Shown one piece after another: positions 33,801 through 44,871 of a stretch of DNA of 64,000 nucleotides (the first letter of the stretch is position 1; every line of letters starts with the position of its first letter). Made by a program: the position numbers and the translations under genes. The notes beneath the pieces are model-generated. The model did not search any database, was not told the origin of the DNA, and saw nothing but the letters and a program-made list of their open reading frames with translations. Source of the DNA: Trileptium ribeirensis (taxonomy: Eukaryota; Nematoda; Enoplea; Enoplida; Thoracostomopsidae); contig JASANE010030337.1 in assembly GCA_030248225.1 (NCBI GenBank), positions 19,821-83,820 on the forward strand. The letters are read 5' to 3'.

Positions 33801-34971
33801 GGTCATTACCATATTCACAAGATTTTAGTTGATGCACGCTTTCACTAAGAATGGCAGCCAAGGCATGTTACCCAGCTGTACACACGGCTTCCTACTGAAC
33901 GATGCCCACACGACCCCGGCTTCGTCGACTCTTAAGGGAGAGCCAGCGATGCACCTAGACCCAGTGAATCAATTAGTATAGAAGATCACAGGCGGGCTTT
34001 GCTAGGGTTTTCAGCCTGGCCCATTTCGGTAGCATACGTGTCTATTTTCATGATATGACGCATTAGAGGCCTAACGGGAAGAGTCAATCCCTAGGCCTTT
34101 GTATAACTAATAAGGTCGGCTGGTCATTCCCATCACTCACTCAAGGAAACCTAGAAAATTTGTACCTAAAATGATTTTCGCGGCCTCACTGGCGGTAGTC
34201 TAATTTGTTACGTCCTATCGTTGCTCGTATTTACACAATTATATCTCGCTCTAGGTTAACCGCTTCGTTTCGGTGTTCAACATAAAGCTCCCATTTTGCA
34301 GCTCAGGCTTTTCAATCACGAAGCAGCCTTTGAAATTGAACGCCATGGTATGCCTAGACGATGACGACTCTAGACTCGGCTCCCTGGTAATTTTAGAGCA
34401 AGACTCAAACTTACAAATTTTGCGGTATTTTGTGTAATAGCCAGCTTACAAGGCTTGAAGGTCCTAGTCACTTTTGTATGATTTTTTCTTTACGAGATTC
34501 TATGACTGTCGGATGAAGCATTTGATTCATTTAAAATAATCTGCAAGGAGCGGTTGCAATTTTTTAACTTGGCACATTAGTTGATTTTACTGAGTCTAGG
34601 CAATCCACGGATAACTTTGTACCAGTTTATCAGATATGGTACATCAACATGGCCTGCAACAGAGGAACGGACCGACAATGTTCAAGTTTACTAAATTTTT
34701 AAGGTACTCTCATAGATCCTGTCATTTAAAATCCGATAATAACTGACGTAGCCCGCCCGCATCGTTGCAGCCCATATGGAGATACGTGCAAATGACTTTT
34801 TCATTTCAACTCTGGTTCCTACTGTTGTTGGCTTCCACTTAAGTGCCAATACGAATTCGCCTGTTCATCTTAACACATTCACTCACTTTGTTTTACTATA
34901 ACCCGATATACAACATAATATATGTGACATCGATGAAAAAATTCAATTTGATTATACAAATGTACTTCAAT
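30874..34971. other. Intergenic sequence
   Basis: About 4 kb with no supported gene. Minus-strand frames 30955-31365 and 32485-32850 are open for 136 and 121 codons but look like AT-rich chance ORFs. A GC-rich patch at 31850-31950 may be repeat debris. A tandem repeat lies at 33027-33336. Confidence 0.4.
33027..33336. repeat. Degenerate tandem repeat, period about 155 bp
   Basis: ATTCGTTCAAACGTAACTGT at 33027 and ATTCATTCAAACGTAACAGT at 33182 are followed in both cases by a CACTNCCTC-like block and CATGAAG/CGTGAAC phrases. Two decayed units are clear; a third upstream is uncertain. Confidence 0.5.
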
Positions 34972-35197
34972 ATAACCTTTAGGGGCTGAAATTAAATGCA
35001 TGCTATACTTTTCGATATGCTCAGCTTAACGCTTTGTCTCAGCCTAAGCCAAGATCCCTATATGAACCAAGTATTAATAAACCTAGGCTTGAGTCGAGGG
35101 CTACCGTCCTCGTACCTCCACCCCCCTCTGAACCAACCACTCGAAGTTCCGCTCTGTACTTATAGGTACGTTATAACGTCTGGCTCCTAAAGGTGAC
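34972..35197 (+). mobile_element. MITE family M, copy 3
   Basis: Starts ATAACCTTTAGGGGCTGA and ends TCTGGCTCCTAAAGGTGACA. It shares CTCAGCCTAAGCCAAGATCC and GTTATAACGT with copies 1 and 2 but is more diverged in the middle. The ORF 34996-35190 is incidental. Confidence 0.65.
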
Positions 35198-36759
35198 ATG
35201 GCCCAAGTATAAAGTTTATGACATCGATGATACAAAGTTCGCGTGAAGGATCCACATTAGGTATTTTAATATTTAAGGTTTGATATTCTAATGAAAAGTT
35301 TTGCCAAATCAGAAATCTAAGTGATTCAAAAATTTATCACTCGGGATACCCTTAAATACGTTCAAAGGTCTCAATACATTTGCAGGTTGGCTTCACTAAA
35401 AATCAATTTACTATTAGGAATATTTACCTTATTACTATTTTTAGAGAATTGTTACTATTCTAAATGATAACTGTTTTATATACAGACCTTATTAATTTAC
35501 GGAAAAAGATCAGGAATTGAATGTAAAGTTCAAATAACTCGGTCGTAAAATATATAGAACGATGTTTCATAAGACCATTTAGTACAGAAAAGCCAATCGG
35601 ATCTAGGTTTCCAATTTTGGATTTTAAAGCATAAATGGGTTTGATTTCTTTTAAATCAATGATTGAATTTCCGGCAATTTACTGTCATGTCGGCAGTTGT
35701 ATTTCCGACAATCACTGCAATGTCGACCGGAGGAATTTTTCGTACTCCAAACTTCAAAGAACACTCTTATGATTTACTTTTATTTTCAGTAGAGCTCATG
35801 TATAATCGTGACATCAAATTTTCGAGGTTGAATTTTATCGCATTAAAAATGTTTAGTTCGCTATTGAAGTATTTCAGTTTTAAAAAACTAGTTAACCTAC
35901 TTAATAATTATTCTAACTCTGAGAAGAGATTGAGAAATACATTCTAAAGTTTCTAAGACCATTTATGTTTTTGATGAACTTTTATTAAAACGTTTGCTTA
36001 GAATTCGCGATAGAAACTTAATTTCCAAATTAATACACCTAAGGGTATTCTCTTATTACCTTCATGAAACTTATCAATTCGGTATAAGCTATATCAATAT
36101 TATACACATTGGGTTTGATTTGGTGCGATTCTATAATTCTGGTATGACATGATAGCGATGCTACCAGACCTGACATACAAGCATAGTATTGTTTAAAAAC
36201 GAATCTTGTCATGAAATCTCACGTAGCTTGCTTTGACGAAATATATACAATATATGTATATACATGGACCCGTGACGTAATCACCTGTGAATCCCAATAG
36301 CGGCCTTCCGGACGTCCGCGCACAATTATGGAACAAATTATGAAATGATCAACAACAATTAATGTCAGGCATATTATAACAACTATAATAGGTAGGTGAG
36401 CCAAGGTGACCCGATTCCTGGCCAGACGTCCTACCTTACCTAGGGGATCCTGTCAGGTGACGCTAAATTTTTATCTCTAAGCGTGCGTGTAATTTCGTTA
36501 ATGATTTTCTAAGGTCGACCCGGCGACCCTCATAGATGATACGCACTGTTTGTAATCAGAACGTAGTGAAACGTAGTAGAGATTGTGTGTTGCAGGAGTG
36601 AAGTCTTTTAAATCCCGTGTGTGTGTGTGATCGGCCATAGCTCGAGAAAGACTTAACCCATTTTCATGATCTTGGGCTCATTTGAACCGGCATAGTCTAT
36701 TTGCCGTGTACATCCCCGAGCGTTATTTGATGTGCGGTCTGGTTCCGGGGTCAGGGGTC
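35198..36759. other. Intergenic AT-rich sequence
   Basis: No supported gene. The frame 35663-35947 (+) contains a short internal repeat (CACTGCAATGTCGACC-like) and no domain. A short GTGTGTGTGTG run occurs near 36620. Confidence 0.4.
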
Positions 36760-38760
36760 AAAAAGTGGGTTTTTTGTCCCATTTTTCCCATTTTAGTACC
36801 CTTCACGGAAGCAATTGTATTTTATTTTAACTTTCGAATTGTTTTCTCTGGATGGTTTTGTTTCACAGTAAAATGATAAATGCCGATGCCTCTTTTTTGT
36901 TTTTCGCTTAAAGCTCCGGTTCTGGATTTATGGGGTTTGAGGTACGGGGGTATGGCGCCCCAATGGTTCCTCGACCCAAAATTTTAAAATTTTTTCTGAT
37001 GTCTTGGGTGGCTGATAAGTTTTACCTGGGAGTTTTCGGGCGTGGGAACCCATTCCCGATGCTGGTTTTGCTCTACGACTCAAGGTTCCGTGGCTATGGG
37101 GGCATGGTGCCCATACGGTTCGGGTTCTGAAGTCAAAATGAGGGTTTTGCCCATTTTAGCACCCTTTACGAAAGCAAGGTTATTTTTATCTTAACTTTCG
37201 AATTTTTTTCTCTGGATAATTTTATTTCGTAAATGCTGATGCCTCTTTTTTGCTTTTCGATTAAGGCTCCGGTTCTGTAGTTACGGGGTTTCGGGTATGG
37301 CACTCTCGTGGTTCCTCGACCCAAAATTAGAAAATTTGTTGTGACGGCCTGGGCTGCTGAAAACTTTCACTTGGGCGTTTTTGGGCATGGGAAACTGATT
37401 ACCGGAGCTGGTTTTACTCTGCGACTCATGGTTCCTCGACCCAAAATTTTAAAATTTTTTCTGATGTTTTGGGTGGCTGATAAGTTTTACCTGGGAGTTT
37501 TCGGGCGTGGGAACCCATTCCCGATGCTGGTTTTGCTCTACGACTCAAGGTTCCATGGCTACGGGGTATGGTGCCCATATGGTTCGGGGTCTAAAGTCAA
37601 AATGAGGGTTTTGCACATTTTAGCACCCTTTACGAAAGCAAGGTTATTTTTATCTTAACTTTCGAATTTTTTTCTCTGTATAATTTTATTTCGTAAATGC
37701 TAATGCCTCTTTTTTTGCTTTTCGATTAAGGCTCCGGTTTTGGAGCTACGGGGTTTCAGGTATGGCACCCTCGTGGTTCCTCGACCCAAAATTAGAAAAT
37801 TTGTTGTGACGTCCTGGGCTGCTGAAAAGTTTCACTTGGGCGCTTTTGGGCATGGGAAACTGATTACCGGAGCTGGTTTTACTCTGCGACTCATGGTTCC
37901 ATGGGTACGGGGTATGATGCCCCTATGGTTCGGGATCAGAAGTCAAAATGAGGGTTTTACCCATTTTAGCACCCTTTACGGAAGCAAGGTTATTTTTATC
38001 TTAACTTTCGAATTTTTTCCTCTGGATGGTTTTATTTCATAAATGCTGATGCCTGTTTTTTGTTTTTCGATTAAGGCTCCTGTTCTGAATTTATGGGGTT
38101 TGAGGTACGGGGGTATGGCGCCCCAATGGTTCCTCGACCAGAAAATTAGAAAATTTGTTCTGACGTCTTAGGCGGCTGATAGGTTTTACCTGGGAGTTTT
38201 CAAGCATGCGAAACTCATCGTAGGTACCGGTTTTGCTCTGTGACTCATGGTTCCATGGGCACCTGGGTATGACGCCCCGTGGTTCGGGGTCAGAGGTCAA
38301 AATAAGGGTTTTTCACCTCATTTTAGTACCCTTCACCGAAGCAAGGTTATTGTTATCTTAACTTTCGAATTTTTTTTCTCTGGCGGCTTTATTTCGTAGT
38401 GAAATTATAAATGCGGATGTCACATTTTTGTTTTTCTATTAAGGCTTTCTGGAGTAATGGGCGGCTGAAAAGTTTGACTTGAGAGTTTTCGGGCATGGAA
38501 AACTTATTTTCGGTGTGTGTTTTGCTCTGTGACCAATGGTTCCAAGGGTCCCTGGGTATGACGCCCCGTGGTTCGAGATCAGAGGTCAAAATGAAGGTTT
38601 TTACCCTATTTAGTATCCTTCACGGAAGCAAGGTTATTTTTATCTTAACTTTCGAATTTTTTCTTGGTATGTTTTATTACATAAACAGAATGATAACTGC
38701 TGATGTCTATTTTTTGTTTTCCGATTAAGGCTCCGGTTCGGTAGCAATGGAGTTTAAAAA
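36760..38760 (+). repeat. Complex satellite array, six units
   Basis: The landmark CTTTCGAATT recurs at 36831, 37195, 37659, 38005, 38362 and 38649, giving spacings of 364, 464, 346, 357 and 287 bp. Between landmarks the same phrases follow in order: GATGCC, TTTTTCGATTAAGGCTCC, GGTTCCTCGACC, GGCTGATAAGTTTTACC, GGTTTTGCTCT, GGTCAAAATGAGGGTTTT. The long unit contains an extra internal block of about 120 bp. All ORFs here are repeat by-products. Confidence 0.85.
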
Positions 38761-41059
38761 TTTCTATTTATATTTTATATTTTTTGTCCAACAATTTTTG
38801 ATTTTCCTTCCTAAGTGAAGCGTCAAAGTAAAACATGTTTTATAAAAAGTTTGGTTGTTATTGCATGCAATAGTGGAACCAACAATAATCACTGGATTTC
38901 CGTGTCTAAAAATAGTTTGTTCCAGTCTCGTTCCTGGTTTTAAGAATTCTAGGTTTTGCGATATAGGTGCGCATAGGTAGCTACTTCCCCCATAAGTTTC
39001 GAACCTCTCAAAGCTCATCACATTTACGCCGGTTGGAAGTCTCCGCACAAAAGGCCTTTTAGATATCACCTTGCTAAATGAAAATAACTATCCATTTCTT
39101 AAACAGCGCTCAGTAAAGAAATGTGAACGTTACGGGCACTCATATCTGCTATCGGTACAGGTACTAATATTCTCTGTTATATATATCTGCCGCGTGCGGG
39201 CTCATGATTTTAGACCGTATCCGGGCCGGCCCTGGAACCCCCGTTCCCGCGCACAACCCTGCTGTATTTAAATACATATATAACACATGTATTCAGATTG
39301 TGGCACATTTATCTGAATACATAACAATGTATACGCCGGCTAATCTAATATTTTTCCAATTCAGAAAGTTGTGGAAATGGATTGCTTAATTTGTCGGGTT
39401 CACAACAATACTGTGAGTTATATCGTCACATATCAATAACACTGGCATGGCCACATAGTTTGATACTTGCGGGTGTCAGGTATCATGGTAACCGGAAGTA
39501 AAACAACATGTTAGGTATATTTTTACGATATTACACGTTCAGCAGCTCGGGTCAATACGTCACATGAACTCCATAACATCATTAAATATTTTAAGGTTTA
39601 TTTAATCCCCAAATGATGCATATATAAAGCGAGCCCTCCTTGTTTCAACTTCCAACAACATATTTATACGACAAAAATCTCTTTTTCAACCACTACTAAA
39701 AATACATATTCAAAAATTATAACCTGAGTATATATGTATTTACATATTCAATTTGAAAATTAATGAATAGTTAAAACGTACTAAACGTAGAATTAGTAAA
39801 AAGTGTGGGAAAAATTATTTAAAATATGTGGCTCTATCTAACGTTATATTATATTTCAACGAACGCCTTCAATTGAATAAGGTAATACCTGCAATGCAAT
39901 ACAGAGTATATAGTTATAAAATGAAGTTGTTAAAGACATAAACGAATTAAAATTCAACTCGGCGTGACAAGTAAAAATCAGTCTGATAAAACCTTATATA
40001 GCGTTGAACAAGATACTGCGCCTACTTGCGCAGATGTTGGAAAGGTTGGGTCCGCATGGCCTCGGGACACACCACTTTTATGCACACTGATCAACCTGAG
40101 CAAATTGTTCGTCAAAGCTATACATCGGTGGGGTCCGCAGTTCCAGAGTGATAGCGAATACGTCGGAAGCGTGCAAAAGGGATCAGATGTTGGTGGGTAG
40201 TAGGTGGTCAGGAGGATACATTTTCAACATTTGTGGTACTCAAAATATTTTTCAAGTTTTTGCCAATTATCCTCCGAATTTTGCCAACTTTTCCCCAATT
40301 TTTGTTATTACGCTCATTATTTGTTTATTTCCCCGATTTTTGCCAAAATGTACCGCGCGCTTTTGATGCGGGCTGGGGGCACTGATCCTCAGCACGAGAT
40401 TAGGCTAGCTCCAGAAAGATAGGTGTCGGCATCGCTCCATCTTGAGCTTAATATGATATAGCTAGTTTACTGGACGCAACGGTTGTGGGACGCTCCCATG
40501 GTGGCACATCTATCTATATTTCACTGGCACTGCTTTAAAAAATTATTTACAAAGAACAGTACGCCGAGACTCATATATTTGTCCCGTCTAGTCCGCCATG
40601 ACCCCCAGCTTATCAATCGTAGCCAGCTAAGTAAATGCGGACAAAACAAATAGTCTGCGCTGACTATTGATTGTCCGAAGCAGCCAAGCTAGACTGTTGA
40701 GACATAGCTAGGTCACGGCGCACACAAATTAACGTAAACAAGCCCCAACCGCTACTTATACGCTAAGTTGGGTTGTCGCTCTCACAATCGCTCCTAGATT
40801 TATGACAGAGTACCTAGAGTTCTTCATATCTTAACCATCATCTCTCTTTTTTTACTTGGCCGAACGTCGTTCTGTCCGTCTCGGCCACCACTCTTTCTTA
40901 TGTTTAGTATATGTAGATCGGTATGGGCCTTCGGCATGCAAGGGTCAGGTACCAATACTGCGCCCACGCCCTTTGTGCTTGGCATCATTCGAACCCATTC
41001 TTCGTCATGATGGCGAATTCAATCCCAGCCCACCGAAATTCCCCCGGGAACCCCTTGCT
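38761..41059. other. Intergenic sequence
   Basis: No supported gene. Small frames at 38764-39069 (-) and 39964-40200 (+) lack motifs. A patch at 39190-39260 and the segment 40360-41050 are richer in GC than the surroundings and may be old element sequence. Confidence 0.35.
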
Positions 41060-41310
41060 CAAATACCCTTCCCGTCCTCCTTCCTTTTTCTTTTTCTTTC
41101 TCTCTTTAACCGACATTTTCTTCTTTTGTTTGGTGTTATGTCTGTGTCCGCTTTCTTTTGCTTCTGTGCTCGCCGTGTGTTTTGTTGGACGACGTTCTTG
41201 GTCTTTCGTCGGCTTTTGTTTTCTCTTTCTTTTTTCTTTTCTCATTCTTTCTTTCTCTTTTCTTCTCTCTCTGTCTGCCTCTCTTTTCGCTCTTGTACCT
41301 CTGTTTTAAC
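41060..41310 (+). other. Polypyrimidine tract
   Basis: About 250 bp composed mostly of T and C on the plus strand (long TTTCTTTTTC and TCTCTCTG runs). It keeps two plus-strand frames open (40856-41332 and 40923-41309), giving Phe/Leu/Ser-rich translations that I do not regard as real proteins. Confidence 0.6.
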
Positions 41311-41887
41311 TTTAAATAGAATTATTAACTAAATAATTTTAATAATAATAATTAGTAAAGATATATTATACGTCTTCCATGTTTTATCTGGTTAAACCCA
41401 GCGTCCCACACCAGGGCCTGGGGATAAAATATATCAGGCTGTGACGTGTGCCGTTTGTCTCTACTGCTAATTGTGCAAAGGAGAAAACACGGAGCGCAAA
41501 AAACGTCCATCAAAACCCAAAACTATCTCGCTCTTTAATAGACCAATAAATAAACACGGTCGTTAAAATTTATTCAATAAAACCACATAGGCACGAGACT
41601 CCAATTTTAAGCTAATAACTTCGCCGCGTAAGACATGGAACCGGCTATAAACTTTCAGGGATCGTCGGAAGCCTGTGGGGACAACATTTGTCAAAACCTT
41701 CTCGGAGTGAATTAGCACCCTACGGGGCCAAGATTTAGCTATTTTAGGTACGGCTAGTGTCGTGGTCTACACTCATCATTTTTAACTGCCTCTTCCAACT
41801 CGTATCTAGGGATTTAAACAACTTCCGAGTGAGATTGATATATACGAATATCGGCATGTCACTATAGCCTGTAAGCAGATGTTAGTG
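41311..41887. other. Intergenic spacer
   Basis: Mixed-composition sequence with no ORF or repeat recognised, possibly the flank of the dispersed repeat that starts at 41888. Confidence 0.3.
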
Positions 41888-42118
41888 TCAACCTCCCTGG
41901 GAACCTCAGTAATGATACCACATACTAGACGCATGCGTAACCAATCGAGCAGGGTCTGGACACACCTCGTTAAGCGCGACTGCGGCCTGCTAAGCTCCAT
42001 AGCTTCTTGGGTCTGGCCAAGGAAATTCGCAAAATCGTCAAAAGAGCAAAAACTGGGCCCACCCTTGAGGTTATGATAGCTGGAGTCGTATTGGCATGGT
42101 GTTAGGAAGTTGCGCTAT
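41888..42118 (+). repeat. Dispersed repeat pair, copy 1
   Basis: Shares with 62201-62402 the ordered phrases CAACNTCCCTRGGRACCTCA, ACACATCTCGT-like words, GCTAAGCTCC, TAGCTTCTTGGG and GGCAT-GTGTT. Probably fragments of one unidentified element. Confidence 0.55.
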
Positions 42119-42591
42119 GCAGCTTGCGTCCCGTTATTACATTTTAGGGAATAGAATGGTGTGAGAAAGTTAATAAAAATTGGAAAGTTGAGAACAAGGT
42201 TATGGAAGAAATAGAACTAGGGGAGAAGAGAGGTATAACAAAAATAATGATCCTTGAGAAAGCAAAAATTAGTGTCATAAGGATTAGAAATGGTGGGGTG
42301 TTGCAGAGGGAATAATTTGTAGGCAAGACATTGACGAACTTAAGGAAAATGAAAGGAACCTAAGGTAACAGAAGAAAAGAGGTAGTAGAAGTAAGACGGC
42401 GGGATATGTGTGAGGGCAACGGCAGGAATGTATTTTGGATAAGGGGAGGTAATTTGGGGAGTCTTTAGGGGAAGTTTTGGGGAAGATAGAAACAGAGTAA
42501 CGAAGATGATAGTTAAAAAATGAAAATGAAAGTTGCCATTAATCACTTAGCTAGGCGCAAAAGTAGCAGAAGAGACAATTGGTTATCTGTC
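42119..42591 (+). other. Purine-rich stretch before LTR A
   Basis: About 400 bp rich in A and G on the plus strand (AAGAAATAGAACTAGGGGAG and similar). No gene. Its position just before LTR A recalls the purine-rich end of a retrotransposon interior, but no retroelement coding sequence is recognisable. Confidence 0.4.
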
Positions 42592-44261
42592 TGTTATCGG
42601 GCATCCGCCAGGCTACCAAGGGGAATCCCGGGCCAAAACCCTTTCAAAAACCCCAAAATTCGTAAAAACCTCGGGTTGCACCCCAACGGGTTTCGTTTTC
42701 TTTTCTTTTCGATTAGGTTAGTTAATAAAATAAACGGATGCTAATTATGCAAATTAGCATTCATTTGTACACAAAGCACGAAAACAAAAAAAAATCGAAA
42801 TCCCGGGTTGAACACAAATCCTTTATTATACCCGTCCCTCCCTTGCGTTTCGTTTTCTTTTGTTTTCGTCTTGTTTACAAACGAATGCTAATTTGCATAA
42901 TTAGCATCCGTTTGTTTTATTACGAACCTAATGTTATCTTAATTTTCGTTTTCCAAATTCAGTCTAGTAGTACGGCCGTGAAGTCGGGTGCACGTTGAGC
43001 GACAAACTAGGTGTTACTTCCACTTTTCATGCTTAGTACGCTGAATTTCGGGCTAATACCGATATAGGTCCGGTTCGCGACAATGTATACGATATAATTC
43101 GTATTTACGTTTAACTGTTATTTTTCTTAATTTTGGTCACCTAGCTAGTGATTTAATGCGCGAGTTACGGTTTTTAGACGGTCTATGTAGAGGTTTTTCT
43201 ACGAAATTCTTCTCACAGCGATATTTAGCCACTGTTAGCCAAATTATTTTGGATTTCGATCTTGGACGAATTTTTATACATGCTACGTGGATTTTACAAG
43301 AATTACGGAGTGTGTCACGAGAGTTGCAACAAAATTAACGTTGAGTTACCGAAAGCTGCACAATTAGGTACTTATCACTGAACTAATGTACATTAGTAGT
43401 ATTATCTTTCCTGTATAAAATCTGAGTCGAGCACGAGCGTTATATAAAAATTATAACGGTCCTCCCTTAGAGTTTCAAAGTACATAACCCGTAGCTTGAG
43501 AAATCTCCCGTGGAGTTATTCGTGAAGGAAGTACGTGAGTATATATACCAAGGTCGAGGTCGTGGCGTGAGATACCAAAGTAATTAGTCGGGGACGATTC
43601 GACGTGGGAGGTTGGTACGGCCAACTAACTGAAAAGAATCGTGGGAACTAGAGAGTAGTTGCCGCTACTAACTAGTTATAGCGGGCCAGTCAGCCGTCCG
43701 GAGACGGGAACATTGATATAACGGCACGTAAATAGCGTAACTCTAAGATCTTAGGATAAGGTAATTAAATAAACGTACGGGTCTAGCCGTCCGAAAGGCT
43801 TCGTACAAACTCACAAGGGAAAAGTAATAGAGTATCAATATCCTTGAGTAAGCCGTCCGGATACTGTTGGCGTTAAGGAACGTAATTAGCATAATTTCAA
43901 GACCTTAGGCTGAGGTAACTAAATAAACGTAACGGTCTAGCCGTCCGAAAGGCTACGTACAAACCTCATAAGAGGCCAGTTGATAATCAGGCGCTAACAT
44001 AAATCATAATATTGACACACAAGTCATTAGAATAATAGTGCGCTCAAATACTTAAGAAGCAAGGCTTGGTTAGTAAAAGTGTGTTGCATTATTAAAAAGT
44101 GAGTGTCTAACGTGTCAATGAGAAAACGAGGTGTATATATACGTGGCATAAATACCAATACTTATCGTGGCTAAAATTAGCGTGGAATTCGAACTCAGTA
44201 TTTAGTTCATAGTTGTTAACTTTCAAATAAATATTTTAATACTGGCTTTATTGACTTTGTG
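42592..44261 (+). mobile_element. LTR A of Ty3/gypsy-like retrotransposon family
   Basis: The left boundary TGTTATCGGG with GGCTACCA recurs as TGTTGTCGGAG/GGCTACCA at 44872 and as TTGTCGGAGG/GGCTACCA at 47118. The right boundary is placed before TGGAACGG at 44262, where the aligned copies show TGGTG. The 3' part holds AAATAAATATTTTA, probably the poly(A) signal region. Four AGCCGTCCG motifs occur at 43692, 43785, 43851 and 43939. It is one of four aligned but strongly diverged LTRs. Boundaries are approximate. Confidence 0.6.
42724..42922. repeat. Inverted duplication inside LTR A
   Basis: Arms 42724-42796 and 42848-42922 are inverted copies: TAATAAAA(T/C)AAACGGATG, CTAATTATGCAAATTAGCAT, then CGAAAACAAA(A). 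Each arm centre contains octamer ATGCAAAT (42747-42754 and, inverted, 42891-42898). LTR B has only one such block (45041-45060). Confidence 0.75.
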
Positions 44262-44871
44262 TTGGAACGGCAATTAGAGCAACTCGAATTCGAGACGCTG
44301 CAACGCTAATTAGAGAGAGTCACAGATAAGTAATAGGCACGCGCCAAATAAATCAACGAACATTATTTCCGCCGGAATACTACTGGCCACACCTCGAACA
44401 CCACATCTTCAGGTGAAGAATCCTTTCCCAATTTAATCTCCGATAGCCGTCATAATAAAAATGCCTTCCAATCCCTACCCCCATCAAAACAAAATAAAAT
44501 AACATGCTGACCACGATGTCGTGTAAAAGCGGAAAACAATAGTAACAAAATAAAATTGGTCAGTAATTTTTTTTGACCCTAACTCTAAATAAGGCACAAG
44601 CCAAAATACAATTTATTTATATCGTAGTAAAAACTATTAAGCTACAAAATCAGGACGATTTACGTAAGCCTGTCTTAAACATAAAAAGTATTAAAAATAC
44701 CACTCCAAAGAACGCCACCTGGGGTAAATGTACAAAAATAACCGCCAATCAAACCAAAGAATGTCGGTAGCGAGGAGCAAACATCAAGTAAAGGCACAAA
44801 AAATGATAAATAACTCAACGAAAGAACTTGAAGAAATAATGCGAGAATTCGACCCAAATACACCAGAACAT
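44262..44871 (+). mobile_element. Leader and truncated gag start of unit A
   Basis: Contains the leader phrase ACTACTGGCCACACCTCGAA and GATAGCCGTCATAA, also seen after LTR B and LTR D. Then comes a degenerate gag start that aligns with unit C (TTAAAAATACCACTCC against TTAAATGCCACTTC). The gag frame ends abruptly at 44871, where the next LTR begins (ACACCAGAACA then TGTTGTCGG). Not intact. Confidence 0.55.

Noticed and set aside
36930..38728. Several ORFs with similar peptides (VPRPKIRKF and the like)
   Set aside because: They follow satellite units, change frame between units and lack a conserved start.
40856..41332. 158-codon ORF rich in Phe, Leu and Ser, apparently hydrophobic
   Set aside because: It is a translation of a polypyrimidine tract. 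Two frames are open at once, so the openness reflects composition.
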